A stretch of 64,000 nucleotides of DNA from Fusibacter sp. A1 (GTDB taxonomy: Bacteria > Bacillota > Clostridia > Peptostreptococcales > Acidaminobacteraceae). Below the pieces are notes generated by a model. It was not told the origin of the DNA and did no database searches. It was given only the letters and a program-made list of their open reading frames with translations. The position numbers were made by a program, and so were the translations under genes. The stretch is from positions 186,001 to 250,000 of the forward strand of contig NZ_QQWI01000007.1 of assembly GCF_004125825.1 (NCBI RefSeq). Reading direction: 5' to 3'. Positions 35,689 to 44,961 of this stretch are shown piece after piece (the first letter of the stretch is position 1; each line of letters begins with the position of its first letter).

Positions 35689-36519
35689 TTAACCTATCGC
35701 CTCTACTATTTTTATGATCGACATCTTGTAAACAAGTTCTGCACTATAAGTGAACGTCAGATCGACATGTCCAAAATTCGCAAATCTTCCATCATTTATC
35801 GCTTTGACAATATGGTTATGCGCCTGATACGCACCCTGCACAAGAGAATCCGATTGATTGACCGCAGTCTCCACCCCTACAAAGATACCCTTGTCGGCAA
35901 GATCGAACGCTTTCTCGTTTAACTTGACCGCCATCACATTGTTCAGCTCCGTAATTTTTTGTCGAACGGTTCCGTCAACCGGTATTCCCTTCTGGATACA
36001 TGCCTGCTCGATAATCTGCTCGATAAATGAGATCAAATGGCTATGTACACCGACAACCATCACATAATCATAAGTCGTGTTCTTACTAAAACTCATTCGG
36101 TGCTTTCTGATTTTATCAACGTACTTCTCCAGCCGATGAACAACAGATGTCATATTAGGATTTTGAGGTAATACAACCTGCTTGATCATGAACTTTGCAA
36201 GTTCATCGTATTCATCCACATCAATTCCTAAAAAATCGACCTTCTTGGTCTTTACCTTGTTCCTGCCATCTAGCTCATAGGATTTCATTGCTTCTTGCAT
36301 CGCATGATAATCAAAATCCACTAGCTCGATGCCAGAAAAATGGCTACTAAAAATCGTCAGGTCGATATCGTTGCAATACCCTGCTCCAAAAATAGCGATC
36401 GTCGTATCCCTATCCGTATTATTAACAATGAACTCAGTAAGCTCCTTACGGTAATCCATCCAAAGTTCTTTTGCATCATCCATAACCCGCTCTTTTTGTA
36501 ATTCCTTCAATAGTTTCAT
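35689..36519 (-). CDS. Unrecognised Rossmann-like protein (possible SAM-dependent methyltransferase)
   Basis: 276 residues, soluble. TIAIFGAGYCNDIDL (about 40-54) looks like a glycine-rich nucleotide loop, and GIELVDFDYHAMQEAM about 20 residues later like the acidic strand that binds SAM ribose. A further YDYVMVVGVHSHLISFI segment may be strand 4. The rest has no motif I can name. This pattern is suggestive of a class I methyltransferase, but a dehydrogenase-like fold is possible. It is in an operon with the membrane hydrolase downstream. The ribosome site is weak. Confidence 0.45.
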   Translation of the reverse strand: MKLLKELQKERVMDDAKELWMDYRKELTEFIVNNTDRDTTIAIFGAGYCNDIDLTIFSSHFSGIELVDFDYHAMQEAMKSYELDGRNKVKTKKVDFLGIDVDEYDELAKFMIKQVVLPQNPNMTSVVHRLEKYVDKIRKHRMSFSKNTTYDYVMVVGVHSHLISFIEQIIEQACIQKGIPVDGTVRQKITELNNVMAVKLNEKAFDLADKGIFVGVETAVNQSDSLVQGAYQAHNHIVKAINDGRFANFGHVDLTFTYSAELVYKMSIIKIVEAIG

Positions 36520-36713
36520 CTTCTACACTCCATCTGCCAATCTCAACTAGGTGTTTTACTTTTTAGTCTACTATTATTATGTCAAATAATCGTCGAATTG
36601 CAAATGGTAGATCGAATGATTTGACTGTAATTTCCGTAACACCGATTAGTTTGTCTAATAAAGGTTATAAATTGACTATACGATAAACGAAATTTTTAAA
36701 ACAAGGAGAAGCC

Positions 36714-37799
36714 ATGAGAAAAATCAGTTTTGAAAAATTACATACCTATATGAAGGATGTCTTTATAGCCGTTGGACTAAGCGATGAAGACGCCACTCTT
36801 TGCGCCGATGTGCTGATCGCATCTGACATGCGCGGAATCGACTCGCACGGTATAGGAAGACTAAAACCGATCTATATCGACCGAATCATGGGGGGAATCA
36901 TCAATCCCTTGACTGAGATCGACATCATAAGAGATGGTCCGACAACCGCGGTACTCGACGGCAACAACGGTATGGGACAAGTCGTGTCTAAAAAGGCCAT
37001 GAAGATGGCGATCGACAAGGCAAAAAAATATGGAATGGGCATGGTGGCTGTCAGAAACTCAAATCATTATGGAATTGCAGGTTATTATGCCACCATGGCG
37101 ACAGACGAGGGGCTCATAGGAATCACAGGCACCAACGCCCGCCCATCCATCGCTCCCACCTTCGGTATCGAAAACATGCTCGGAACCAATCCGCTTACCT
37201 TCGGTATCCCTACAGACGAGGCGTTTCCCTTTGTACTCGACTGCGCGACCTCAATCACACAGCGCGGTAAGATAGAAGTGTATCAGCGACTTGGAAAAGA
37301 CTTACCAAAAGGTTGGGTGATCGGTGAAGACGGTGAGCCACGCACCGATACTGATCAGGTACTACTTGATCTGGTGACAGGCGGAGCGGCCCTTGCCCCT
37401 CTTGGCGGTATAGGAGACGAACTTGGCGGTCACAAAGGATATGGCTACTCGACCGTAGTCGAAATCCTATCTGCAGCACTGCAAGGTGGAGCTTTCCTGA
37501 AAGCCCTATCCGGTCATGATAATGGTAAAAAGGTACCCTACCGTTTAGGGCATTTCTTTATCGCAATCGATGTGAACGCCTTCACAGAACTCGACGATTT
37601 CAAAAAAACGACTGGAGAGATACTAAGAGCCTTGAGGGCTTCTAAGGTAGCTCCTGGTCATGACCGTATCTACACGGCGGGAGAACAGGAATACCTTGCA
37701 TTTGTAGAAAGGGACGTCAGCGGTGTTCCTATCAATGAGGCGCTCGAAAAGGATATGCAGGCAATCAAAGATCTGCTTGATGTAGAGATTCCCTTCTAA
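36714..37799 (+). CDS. Ldh/YlbC-family malate/L-lactate dehydrogenase
   Basis: 361 residues. This NAD(P)-dependent family (PF02615) is unrelated to classic LDH/MDH and includes malate, L-sulfolactate, ureidoglycolate and 2,3-diketogulonate reductases. Visible signatures are DMRGIDSHGIGRL near residue 40-52 (catalytic His), VRNSNHYGIAGYYA near 112-125, GTNPLTFGIP, and GHKGYGYS near 240. The substrate cannot be told; a 2-hydroxyacid dehydrogenase would suit this fermenter. AAGGAG lies five bases before the ATG, and the gene has its own terminator. Confidence 0.85.
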   Translation: MRKISFEKLHTYMKDVFIAVGLSDEDATLCADVLIASDMRGIDSHGIGRLKPIYIDRIMGGIINPLTEIDIIRDGPTTAVLDGNNGMGQVVSKKAMKMAIDKAKKYGMGMVAVRNSNHYGIAGYYATMATDEGLIGITGTNARPSIAPTFGIENMLGTNPLTFGIPTDEAFPFVLDCATSITQRGKIEVYQRLGKDLPKGWVIGEDGEPRTDTDQVLLDLVTGGAALAPLGGIGDELGGHKGYGYSTVVEILSAALQGGAFLKALSGHDNGKKVPYRLGHFFIAIDVNAFTELDDFKKTTGEILRALRASKVAPGHDRIYTAGEQEYLAFVERDVSGVPINEALEKDMQAIKDLLDVEIPF

Positions 37800-37803
37800 A
37801 CAG

Positions 37804-37852
37804 ACAAAGCTTTTTCAGGAGTAGACACTCATACCTGAAAAAGCTTTTTTCA
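37804..37852 (+). terminator. Terminator of the Ldh-family gene
   Basis: aaagctttttcagg / cctgaaaaagcttt perfect 14-bp stem with T tail. Confidence 0.85.
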
Positions 37853-37946
37853 TGGCTCAAACGCATGTAAATGACCGATAATGTCGCTCCCACTAAGACG
37901 TATTACGGCTAACATGTTATAATATTAGTGCCAATTGGGGGTTCTT

Positions 37947-40037
37947 ATGATAAAAAAATTAAGCCATTACTCATTACAAGTTAAGATCGTCTTGTTTTTC
38001 ATTACAACGTCATTATTGCTTTCTGTGACACTTGGTTATGTATTCCACAGGAATATAGCGACTACCGTACTCGTCTCAAAAAATTCCGAAATGCGCACCC
38101 TCGCAGAGGAAACTACCAACAAAATCGATCGCTTCATCTTTGAAAGAACAGCAGACATCCAGGTAATCGCCGATTCAAAATTGATTACAATGTCAGGTAT
38201 CGATCCGACAACCACCGAGGATTACATTAAAAGTGTGGTGAAGGCATACAAGACCTATGACGGCATATTCGCTCTCGATACTTCTGGTAAGGTGCTCGTT
38301 ACAGTCGGTGATTCAATCGATACGGCCGCATATTCCTCACTCGTACCCGATTCCAGCCTAGAAAAGCCCTACATATCCGATCTGATCTCCCTAGCGGATT
38401 CAGATCAGCATGTCATGTTTTTCAGCGCCCCGCTCTATGACACGAATAACAATCATGTCGGATCGGTCATCGCACAGATGAACGACACCTCAATTTCTGA
38501 CATTGTGTCCAATGTACGATTCGGAGACAAGGGCTATGCCCAGCTGATCTCATCGAGTCAAAACAAAGTCCGTATGACAGGCGGTGACATAACTGGCGAG
38601 TCACTCACCTATACCGCCGAACTGAAAAAGTACGATACGCAAGCTGACACCTGGTACTTGGTCCTGCATCTGCCAGCAAGTGAAGCCAACAAGATCATCG
38701 ACGATATAGAAATTTACTTCCTATTGGTTGTCGTCATCTCCCTGTTAGGCTTATCGCTATTATCCTTTATCGTTTCCAGGCGCATCACAGCACCCATCAG
38801 GTCTTTGCAGGTCAAACTGAATATGTTGCTAACCGACAATAAAAAGTATACAAACTACATCAAATCCAGTGATGAGATCAAACATCTGACCCATTCCTTT
38901 GACATTCTCTTTGAAGAAATGAATTTCATGCTTCAAAAGGTACTTGAAAAGTCTGGTGAAGTCGCATTTATAGAGGGCATCAAGAACAGCATGTCCTCCC
39001 TAGTCGAACAGCTTCCACGGGGAATAATCACACTCGACAACAAAGGTGAAGTACTCTCTGTAAATGCAATCGCCTCTGAGATTTTGGGTATCAAAGCGGA
39101 TCTTCTGATCGGCAACCTGCTATCAAAAACCGATTCGCTGATTCATCAAAACTTCAAATCCATTTTGCAAGAAGCCGTAAAAAGCGACTACTCCATCAAT
39201 GATCAGATCGTCTATCTCGAAAAGGCCAACCATCAACTGATTCCTGTTGTTATCAGTACCATGAGACAGACTGACTTGCACGATACACTCATCGGACTCA
39301 CCGTCATCATCGAGCTATACGATGAAAAAATGAAATTTGAGAAGAACATCGAAAAAGCGAAAAAATTATCGGAACTCGGTGAGTTGACCGCAGGTGTCGC
39401 ACATGAAATCAGGAACCCATTGGCTTCTATCAAAGGGTACGCACAGTTTGTGCTGATGCAAATGGATAAAGAGAATCCCTTTTACTCTGAAATCGAAATC
39501 ATCATGTCCGAATCAGACCGTCTAGACAGGATTATCGAACGCTTCATCAACTTTTCAGAACCACATAAGCCCACTTTTTCAAAGTATTCCATCAATAAAC
39601 TGATCGAAGACACCATCCATCTGATCGGCTTTGATTTTGAATCAAGAAATATCGCTGTCAACACCGATTTTGGTGAGCAAACTACGATCGAAATCGATCA
39701 TGAGCAGCTCAAGCAGGTCTTGATCAACCTTATTATAAATAGTGTGCAATCTATGCCTTCCGGGGGCCAGCTTAACTTCAGTACAAGCCTTGACTTTAAG
39801 TCGCAGCGTGTCATCATCAGACTTTCCGACACCGGAGAAGGGATTTCACCTGACAACCTTGAAAAAGTATTCACTCCTTTTTTCACAACCAGAAATTCCG
39901 GATCGGGGCTGGGGTTATCCATCTCAGCAAGAATCATTGAAAACCATCATGGGGAATTCGATATCCAGAGCAGGATTGATCGTGGTACAGTAGCAACCAT
40001 CCGATTACCAATACAACAAAAGAAGGAGATATCATGA
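37947..40037 (+). CDS. Cache-HAMP-PAS sensor histidine kinase (AtoS/NtrB-like)
   Basis: 696 residues from ATG with GGGGG six bases upstream. A membrane segment (about 10-30) and a second near 250-270 enclose an extracellular dCache domain; HAMP (270-325), PAS (350-460), HisKA with the phospho-accepting His in AGVAHEIRNPLASI, and an HATPase with NLIINSVQSM, DTGEGI and SGSGLGLSI follow. It probably senses a small molecule outside the cell. Its last four bases overlap the start of the sigma-54 activator gene, which it most likely phosphorylates. Confidence 0.9.
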   Translation: MIKKLSHYSLQVKIVLFFITTSLLLSVTLGYVFHRNIATTVLVSKNSEMRTLAEETTNKIDRFIFERTADIQVIADSKLITMSGIDPTTTEDYIKSVVKAYKTYDGIFALDTSGKVLVTVGDSIDTAAYSSLVPDSSLEKPYISDLISLADSDQHVMFFSAPLYDTNNNHVGSVIAQMNDTSISDIVSNVRFGDKGYAQLISSSQNKVRMTGGDITGESLTYTAELKKYDTQADTWYLVLHLPASEANKIIDDIEIYFLLVVVISLLGLSLLSFIVSRRITAPIRSLQVKLNMLLTDNKKYTNYIKSSDEIKHLTHSFDILFEEMNFMLQKVLEKSGEVAFIEGIKNSMSSLVEQLPRGIITLDNKGEVLSVNAIASEILGIKADLLIGNLLSKTDSLIHQNFKSILQEAVKSDYSINDQIVYLEKANHQLIPVVISTMRQTDLHDTLIGLTVIIELYDEKMKFEKNIEKAKKLSELGELTAGVAHEIRNPLASIKGYAQFVLMQMDKENPFYSEIEIIMSESDRLDRIIERFINFSEPHKPTFSKYSINKLIEDTIHLIGFDFESRNIAVNTDFGEQTTIEIDHEQLKQVLINLIINSVQSMPSGGQLNFSTSLDFKSQRVIIRLSDTGEGISPDNLEKVFTPFFTTRNSGSGLGLSISARIIENHHGEFDIQSRIDRGTVATIRLPIQQKKEIS

Positions 40038-41371
40038 GCAAGATAAGAATTTTAGTGGTAGAAGACGAACTCCACTTACGTGACCTGGTGGTTAAAGTCC
40101 TAAAAAACGAAGACTATCATGTCGAATCTTCAAAGGATGCCGAAGACGCCCTACAGCTTCTTGAAGACACCTCCTTTGATATTGTCATCACAGATCTGCG
40201 CCTGCCTGGAATATCAGGCATTGAGCTTCTTAAGAAGATTAAACAGGTCGATAAGGATATTGTTGTGATTCTGATGACCGCCTTTGCGACTGTTGAGACG
40301 GCTATCGGTGCTATCAGAATGGGCGCATTTGACTATATCAGAAAGCCCTTTGACATTAACGAACTCACAGCGGCAGTCTATAAGGCAAAGCTTCTGCTCG
40401 AAGCCTCCTCACCGAGTATGATCTACTCCGAAGACATCCCCAACATTCTGGTCTCACATAGCGAGCCTATGAAAGAAGTAATCGGTCTGATAAAAAAAGT
40501 TGCGGCAAGTATGGCTACTGTCTATATCAACGGCGAAACAGGTGTCGGCAAGGAACTTGTGGCAAATGCCATACACGCCTCCTCAAATCGATATGATAAA
40601 CCCTTCATTAAGGTAAATTGTTCCGCTTTCCCTGAAACGCTTTTAGAGAGTGAGTTGTTCGGTTATGAAAAAGGTGCCTTTACAGGAGCTTTTGCGAGAA
40701 AACTAGGTCGCTTTGAGCTTGCCAACACAGGTACTATCTTTTTGGATGAGATCGGTGATATCTCTCCACTCATTCAGCTTAAGCTTTTAAGAATCATTCA
40801 GCAAAAAGAATTTGAACGCTTAGGCGGCACTGAAACAATCGCGCTGGATGTCAGAATCATCACAGCGACCAATAAGGATTTAGAAGTCATGGTGAAAGAA
40901 GGTTCATTTAGAGAAGACCTCTATTACAGATTAAACGTCATCCCACTTCATATGCCATCGCTACGTGAACGACAGGATGATTTTGAAACACTGGTTCAAA
41001 CCTTTTTAGTCCATATTTCAAATTTCTATGGAACACCCATAAAAAGTATTCAACCTAAGGCGATGGAACTACTTAAAAGCTACAACTGGCCTGGAAATGT
41101 CCGAGAGCTAGAAAACATCATCGAGAGACTAGTCGTCATCAGCGAAGGGCAAGTAATTGGCATTACGGACCTACCGGATAAGATCACTCAATCAACCACG
41201 CCTGTACAGCCGACCATCCTACTCGATGCTAAAGATTCAATTGAAGAGCATACCATTAAAAACGCGCTCAATCAGACAAACGGCAATATCACAAAAGCAG
41301 CAAGTCTTTTAGGCATCAGCAGGCGCTCACTACATCGAAAACTAAACAAATATGAACTTAATCAAGAATAA
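40034..41371 (+). CDS. NtrC/AtoC-family sigma-54-dependent response regulator
   Basis: 445 residues. Receiver domain (1-120; phospho-Asp in ITDLRLPG), AAA+ domain (140-375) with Walker A GETGVGKE, the sigma-54 contact GAFTGA, Walker B IFLDEIGD and the arginine finger region, and a Fis-type HTH (about 415-440, ITKAASLLGISRRSLHRKL). It opens sigma-54 promoters. The ATGA overlap with the kinase gene implies translational coupling. A clear -24/-12 promoter lies before the ammonium transporter 215 bases downstream, the best local target. Confidence 0.93.
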   Translation: MSKIRILVVEDELHLRDLVVKVLKNEDYHVESSKDAEDALQLLEDTSFDIVITDLRLPGISGIELLKKIKQVDKDIVVILMTAFATVETAIGAIRMGAFDYIRKPFDINELTAAVYKAKLLLEASSPSMIYSEDIPNILVSHSEPMKEVIGLIKKVAASMATVYINGETGVGKELVANAIHASSNRYDKPFIKVNCSAFPETLLESELFGYEKGAFTGAFARKLGRFELANTGTIFLDEIGDISPLIQLKLLRIIQQKEFERLGGTETIALDVRIITATNKDLEVMVKEGSFREDLYYRLNVIPLHMPSLRERQDDFETLVQTFLVHISNFYGTPIKSIQPKAMELLKSYNWPGNVRELENIIERLVVISEGQVIGITDLPDKITQSTTPVQPTILLDAKDSIEEHTIKNALNQTNGNITKAASLLGISRRSLHRKLNKYELNQE

Positions 41372-41417
41372 AGTGAGACACAAATGTCGCAATAGGGCAT
41401 TTGTGTCTCACTTTATT
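41368..41417 (+). terminator. Terminator of the NtrB/NtrC-like pair
   Basis: ataaagtgagacacaaatg pairs with its complement after a 12-base loop and begins at the stop codon. Confidence 0.85.
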
Positions 41418-41466
41418 TATTCTATCCTCACAAGAGGATTACCTTCATTATCAATTTGACAATTAA

Positions 41467-41502
41467 TAAACAAGCAATGAGAACGTTTTCCTTTATTGTT
41501 TA
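41467..41502. promoter_or_regulatory. Possible activator-binding dyad upstream of amt
   Basis: taaacaa / ttgttta half-sites 22 bases apart, ending 15 bases upstream of the -24 element. Weak and unproven; it may be chance in AT-rich DNA. Confidence 0.2.
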
Positions 41503-41517
41503 AGGCAAGAGCATTAT

Positions 41518-41534
41518 TGGCATGTCAATTGCAA
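41518..41534 (+). promoter_or_regulatory. Sigma-54 (-24/-12) promoter of amt
   Basis: TGGCAT-N5-TTGCAA matches the TGGCAC-N5-TTGCW consensus, with only the sixth base (T for C) differing in the first block, and has the required GG-to-GC distance. It lies 52 bases before the amt start and downstream of an NtrC-type activator gene. Confidence 0.8.
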
Positions 41535-41585
41535 TAACCTACTGTGTAATTCTACGTTAAATACTAATCAAAAGGAGGAGACCTT

Positions 41586-42800
41586 ATGGGTTTCGACACA
41601 GGCAGTACCGCATTTATGCTCTTATCAACTAGTTTAGTTATGCTGATGACACCAGGACTTGCATTTTTCTATGGTGGACTAGTTGGTAGAAAAAGCGTCT
41701 TGGCAATCATGATGCAAAGTTTTGTTTCACTTGGTATCACTACAATCATTTGGTTCACTGTCGGATATTCACTATGCTTTAGTGGCGATGTAGGTGGCGT
41801 CATCGGCAACTTCGACATGATGTTCCTAAAAGGAATTTCGATGACCGATGCCTTATCCCCAACAAACAATATTCCCTTACTTGTATTTGTAGCATATCAA
41901 ATGATGTTCGCAGTAATCACGCCGGCACTGATCACAGGTGCGTTTGCCGAGCGTGTGAAATTCGGTGCTTATCTTGTATTCCAGATAGCCTGGTTGTTCC
42001 TCGTCTACTTCCCTTTCACACATATGGTCTGGGGCGGTGGAATTTTAGCTCAGTGGGGTGTTCTTGACTTCGCTGGCGGTATCGTCGTTCACGCTACTGC
42101 TGGTATGGCTGCACTTGCCTCTGTTTTCTTTGTAGGCAAAAGGACTGTCAAGTCACACGAACCACATAGTATCCCGCTTATCGCAATCGGTACCGCGCTA
42201 CTTTGGTTTGGATGGTACGGATTTAACGCAGGTAGTGAATTAAGAGTCGATAGCGTCACAGCAGTCGCATTCTTAAATACGGATATTGCAGCATCGTTTG
42301 CAGCAATCGTATGGCTGATCATCGAATGGACCGAGACTAAAAAGCCGAAATTTGTAGGCTTGCTTACAGGTGCTGTAGCAGGTCTTGCCACAATCACTCC
42401 CGCAGCAGGCTTTGTTACACCTCAAGTAGCAGCACTAATCGGTATCGTGGCTGGTCTTGTCTGTTACTTGGCAGTAAAGCTTAAGAACAAACTACAATGG
42501 GATGACGCACTAGATGTTTGGGGCGTGCACGGCGTCGGAGGCATTATCGGAGTAGTCATGCTTGCACTATTTGCAAACCAGGCAGTCAACTCATCTGGCG
42601 CAAACGGTTTATTCTACGGAGGAACACACTTCTTCTTAGTGGAAATCGGCGCAGTCATCTTTGCAAGCGCGTATGCCTTCTTCATCTCATACGCCTTGCT
42701 ACATGTCATCAATAAGTTCACGCCAGTCAGAGTCGACGCGCACGATCAGGAAACCGGTCTTGACGAATCGCTTCATGGTGAGAACGCATACCTGATTTAA
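41586..42800 (+). CDS. amt: Amt-family ammonium transporter
   Basis: 404 residues with about eleven membrane segments. It takes up NH4+/NH3 across the cytoplasmic membrane. Diagnostic features are the start GSTAFMLLSTSLVMLMTPGLAFFYGGL, DFAGGIVVHATAGMAAL with the first pore His, and WGVHGVGGIIG with the second. The C-terminal tail needed for GlnK gating is present, but no PII gene follows, unlike in many bacteria. AAAGGAGGAG precedes the ATG. It is expected to be activated by the upstream NtrC-type regulator through sigma-54. Confidence 0.95.
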   Translation: MGFDTGSTAFMLLSTSLVMLMTPGLAFFYGGLVGRKSVLAIMMQSFVSLGITTIIWFTVGYSLCFSGDVGGVIGNFDMMFLKGISMTDALSPTNNIPLLVFVAYQMMFAVITPALITGAFAERVKFGAYLVFQIAWLFLVYFPFTHMVWGGGILAQWGVLDFAGGIVVHATAGMAALASVFFVGKRTVKSHEPHSIPLIAIGTALLWFGWYGFNAGSELRVDSVTAVAFLNTDIAASFAAIVWLIIEWTETKKPKFVGLLTGAVAGLATITPAAGFVTPQVAALIGIVAGLVCYLAVKLKNKLQWDDALDVWGVHGVGGIIGVVMLALFANQAVNSSGANGLFYGGTHFFLVEIGAVIFASAYAFFISYALLHVINKFTPVRVDAHDQETGLDESLHGENAYLI

Positions 42801-42803
42801 GCA

Positions 42804-42840
42804 AAAAACCTTCGAGTAAAAATACTTGAAGGTTTTTTTA
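42804..42840 (+). terminator. Terminator of amt
   Basis: aaaaccttcgagta / tacttgaaggtttt stem with seven Ts. Confidence 0.85.
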
Positions 42841-42900
42841 TTGATTCCTGATTGACTTGAATGAGAAAGGATATCAATAAATCATGGAAAGGAGTATCCC

Positions 42901-43368
42901 ATGAACATTCACGCATCAAACATAAAAGAGTATCTTTCACAACTGCCAGAAGATCGACGCGTCGTACTGGAAAATCTTCGAACCGTCATATTGGAACATC
43001 TTCCCGAAGGATTTAAAGAGACTTTAAGCTATAACATGATCGGTTATGTGGTGCCTCACAGCATCTATCCAAAGGGGTATCACACCGACCCTACATTACC
43101 CTTACCCTTTATCAACTTGGGATCGCAAAAAAACTATATAGCCATCTATCATATGGGCATCTATGCCGATCAGCAGCTCCATGATTGGTTTGTTACCGAA
43201 TACGCTAAGCGCTGCAAGTACAAGCTAGATATGGGGAAGAGTTGCATACGCCTAAAAAGAATGGATGATATTCCATATGATCTGATTGGTGAACTGGTCG
43301 AAAAAATCACAGTTGATGAATGGGTGACCTCCTACGACTCAATAAAAAGCAAAAGAAACGCTGATTGA
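42901..43368 (+). CDS. DUF1801 (YdhG-like) protein
   Basis: 155 residues. The pattern KEYLSQLPEDRRVVLENLRTVI, then GFKETLSYNMIGYVVP, YHMGIYA and the late GKSCIRLKRMDDIPYDLIGELV matches the DUF1801 family, related to YdhG and frataxin-like folds. Function in bacteria is unclear; iron handling has been suggested for relatives. AAAGGAG lies before the ATG. It is a single gene convergent with leuB. Confidence 0.7.
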   Translation: MNIHASNIKEYLSQLPEDRRVVLENLRTVILEHLPEGFKETLSYNMIGYVVPHSIYPKGYHTDPTLPLPFINLGSQKNYIAIYHMGIYADQQLHDWFVTEYAKRCKYKLDMGKSCIRLKRMDDIPYDLIGELVEKITVDEWVTSYDSIKSKRNAD

Positions 43369-43382
43369 TTAGCGTTTCTTTT
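43351..43382. terminator. Bidirectional terminator between the DUF1801 gene and leuB
   Basis: aaaagaaacgct / agcgtttctttt perfect 12-bp stem with an eight-base loop, overlapping the DUF1801 stop codon. Confidence 0.85.
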
Positions 43383-43409
43383 GCTAAATTTGGCTAAGTT
43401 TAGTTTACT

Positions 43410-44474
43410 TCAACCTATTTTCAATCGACTGATAATCTGCTGTGTCATCTCATGAAGCCCTATAAATTCCTTATTGGCTGCGATGTCAGATGTTCTGTAC
43501 CCACAGTTGAGCGTATCCTCAATCGCACGCTCAATGCTCGATGCCTCTTTATGCATGTCGCACGAGTGCCTAAGCATCATCGCCGCCGATAAGATGGTCG
43601 CTAAAGGATTTGCAGTACCGGTTCCTGCGATATCAGGAGCGGACCCATGGATCGGTTCGTATAATCCAAGAGTGCCTATTCCTATACTTGCCGAAGGTAG
43701 CATTCCAATAGAGCCAGTGATCATACTCGCTTCATCAGAAAGAATGTCACCGAACATGTTCGATGTCAACAGCACATCGAACTGACTCGGATTTCTTACA
43801 AGCTGCATGGCCGCATTATCCACCAGCTGATGGTCAAGGGTGATCTCAGGATAGTCAGCAGCTACTTCAAGCACGGTCTCCCTCCACAGTCTCGAGCTCT
43901 CAAGCACGTTCATCTTATCGACATTGGTCACCTTGCCCTTACGTTTTCTAGCGGTTTCAAAAGCGATCCTCGCGATTCTTTGCACTTCGTACTTGCTATA
44001 GCGTTCTGTATCATAGGCGCTATCTCCGTCCCTGCCCCTTTCACCAAAGTAAATGCCACCTGTCAGCTCTCTCACCACCAGCATGTCAAAATTGTCGCCG
44101 ATGATTTCGGGTTTTAGCGGACTCGCGTCCTTCAGCGCGTCAAAAACTTTTGCTGGTCTTAAGTTGCCGTAAAGTCCCAAGGCCTTTCTCAACATCAAAA
44201 GTCCTTTTTCGGGTCTTAGGTCTCCAGGAAGATGCTCCCACTGCGGACCGCCGACCGCTCCAAGTAAAACCGCGTCGGTCTTTTTGCATGTCTCGATCGT
44301 CTCCTCAGGAAGCGGGTGTCCGTACTTATTGATCGCCGCACCTCCTGCAAGTAAATAACTGTACTCGAACTCATGCCCGAAAATGCCCGCTACAGCATTG
44401 AGAACCTCAATAGCGCTGTCCACAATCTCAGGTCCGATTCCATCACCTTTTATCACTGAAAAAGTCTTCTTCAT
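43410..44474 (-). CDS. leuB: LeuB, 3-isopropylmalate dehydrogenase
   Basis: 354 residues from the ATG seven bases after leuD. It oxidises and decarboxylates 3-isopropylmalate, and in this operon probably also 3-methylmalate from the citramalate route. Visible are VIKGDGIGPEIV, GAVGGPQWEHL, the substrate loop with RPEKGLLMLRKALGLYGNLRP, catalytic KVTNVDKMNVL, and the NAD loop GSAPDIAGTGTANP. It is the last gene of the ilv-leu operon, with a convergent terminator beyond. Confidence 0.95.
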   Translation of the reverse strand: MKKTFSVIKGDGIGPEIVDSAIEVLNAVAGIFGHEFEYSYLLAGGAAINKYGHPLPEETIETCKKTDAVLLGAVGGPQWEHLPGDLRPEKGLLMLRKALGLYGNLRPAKVFDALKDASPLKPEIIGDNFDMLVVRELTGGIYFGERGRDGDSAYDTERYSKYEVQRIARIAFETARKRKGKVTNVDKMNVLESSRLWRETVLEVAADYPEITLDHQLVDNAAMQLVRNPSQFDVLLTSNMFGDILSDEASMITGSIGMLPSASIGIGTLGLYEPIHGSAPDIAGTGTANPLATILSAAMMLRHSCDMHKEASSIERAIEDTLNCGYRTSDIAANKEFIGLHEMTQQIISRLKIG

Positions 44475-44481
44475 TCCATAC

Positions 44482-44961
44482 CTACCTTTCGCTGCTGATA
44501 AATGGGACCAGGCCGCCTTTAATGATGATTTCCTGCATGAACTTAGGAAAAGGTTGTGTCGCATAATGCTCACTCTTTGTGTGGTTTGTGATGACCCCGG
44601 TTGCAAAATCCACGGTCAGTTCGTCACCATCTTCAGTGCGCTCAACGGCCTCCTGGCACTCCAAAATCGGTAAGCCGATATTGATGGCGTTCCTGTAGAA
44701 GATTCTAGCGAAATTGTTGGCGATCACACATACGATGCCCGATTCCTTAATGGCGATCGGAGCATGCTCCCTAGACGATCCACAACCGAAGTTGTTTTGA
44801 GCCAGCATGATATCCCCACGATTCACCTTCTTGATAAAGGACTTATCAATATCTTCCATGCAGTGTCTCGCGAGCTCCTTAGGGTCTGTTGTGTTCAGAT
44901 ACCTCGCAGGTATGATCACATCCGTATCCACATTGTTTCCGTACTTAAAAACGCGTCCCAT
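44482..44961 (-). CDS. leuD: LeuD, isopropylmalate isomerase small subunit
   Basis: 159 residues, the short archaeal/clostridial form. It carries the swivelling domain that completes the LeuCD active site. [12 protein letters not shown] at residues 11-22 and [14 protein letters not shown] near 58-71 are diagnostic. Its start codon shares one base with the leuC stop codon (TGATG), so translation is coupled. Confidence 0.95.
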   Translation of the reverse strand: MGRVFKYGNNVDTDVIIPARYLNTTDPKELARHCMEDIDKSFIKKVNRGDIMLAQNNFGCGSSREHAPIAIKESGIVCVIANNFARIFYRNAINIGLPILECQEAVERTEDGDELTVDFATGVITNHTKSEHYATQPFPKFMQEIIIKGGLVPFISSER

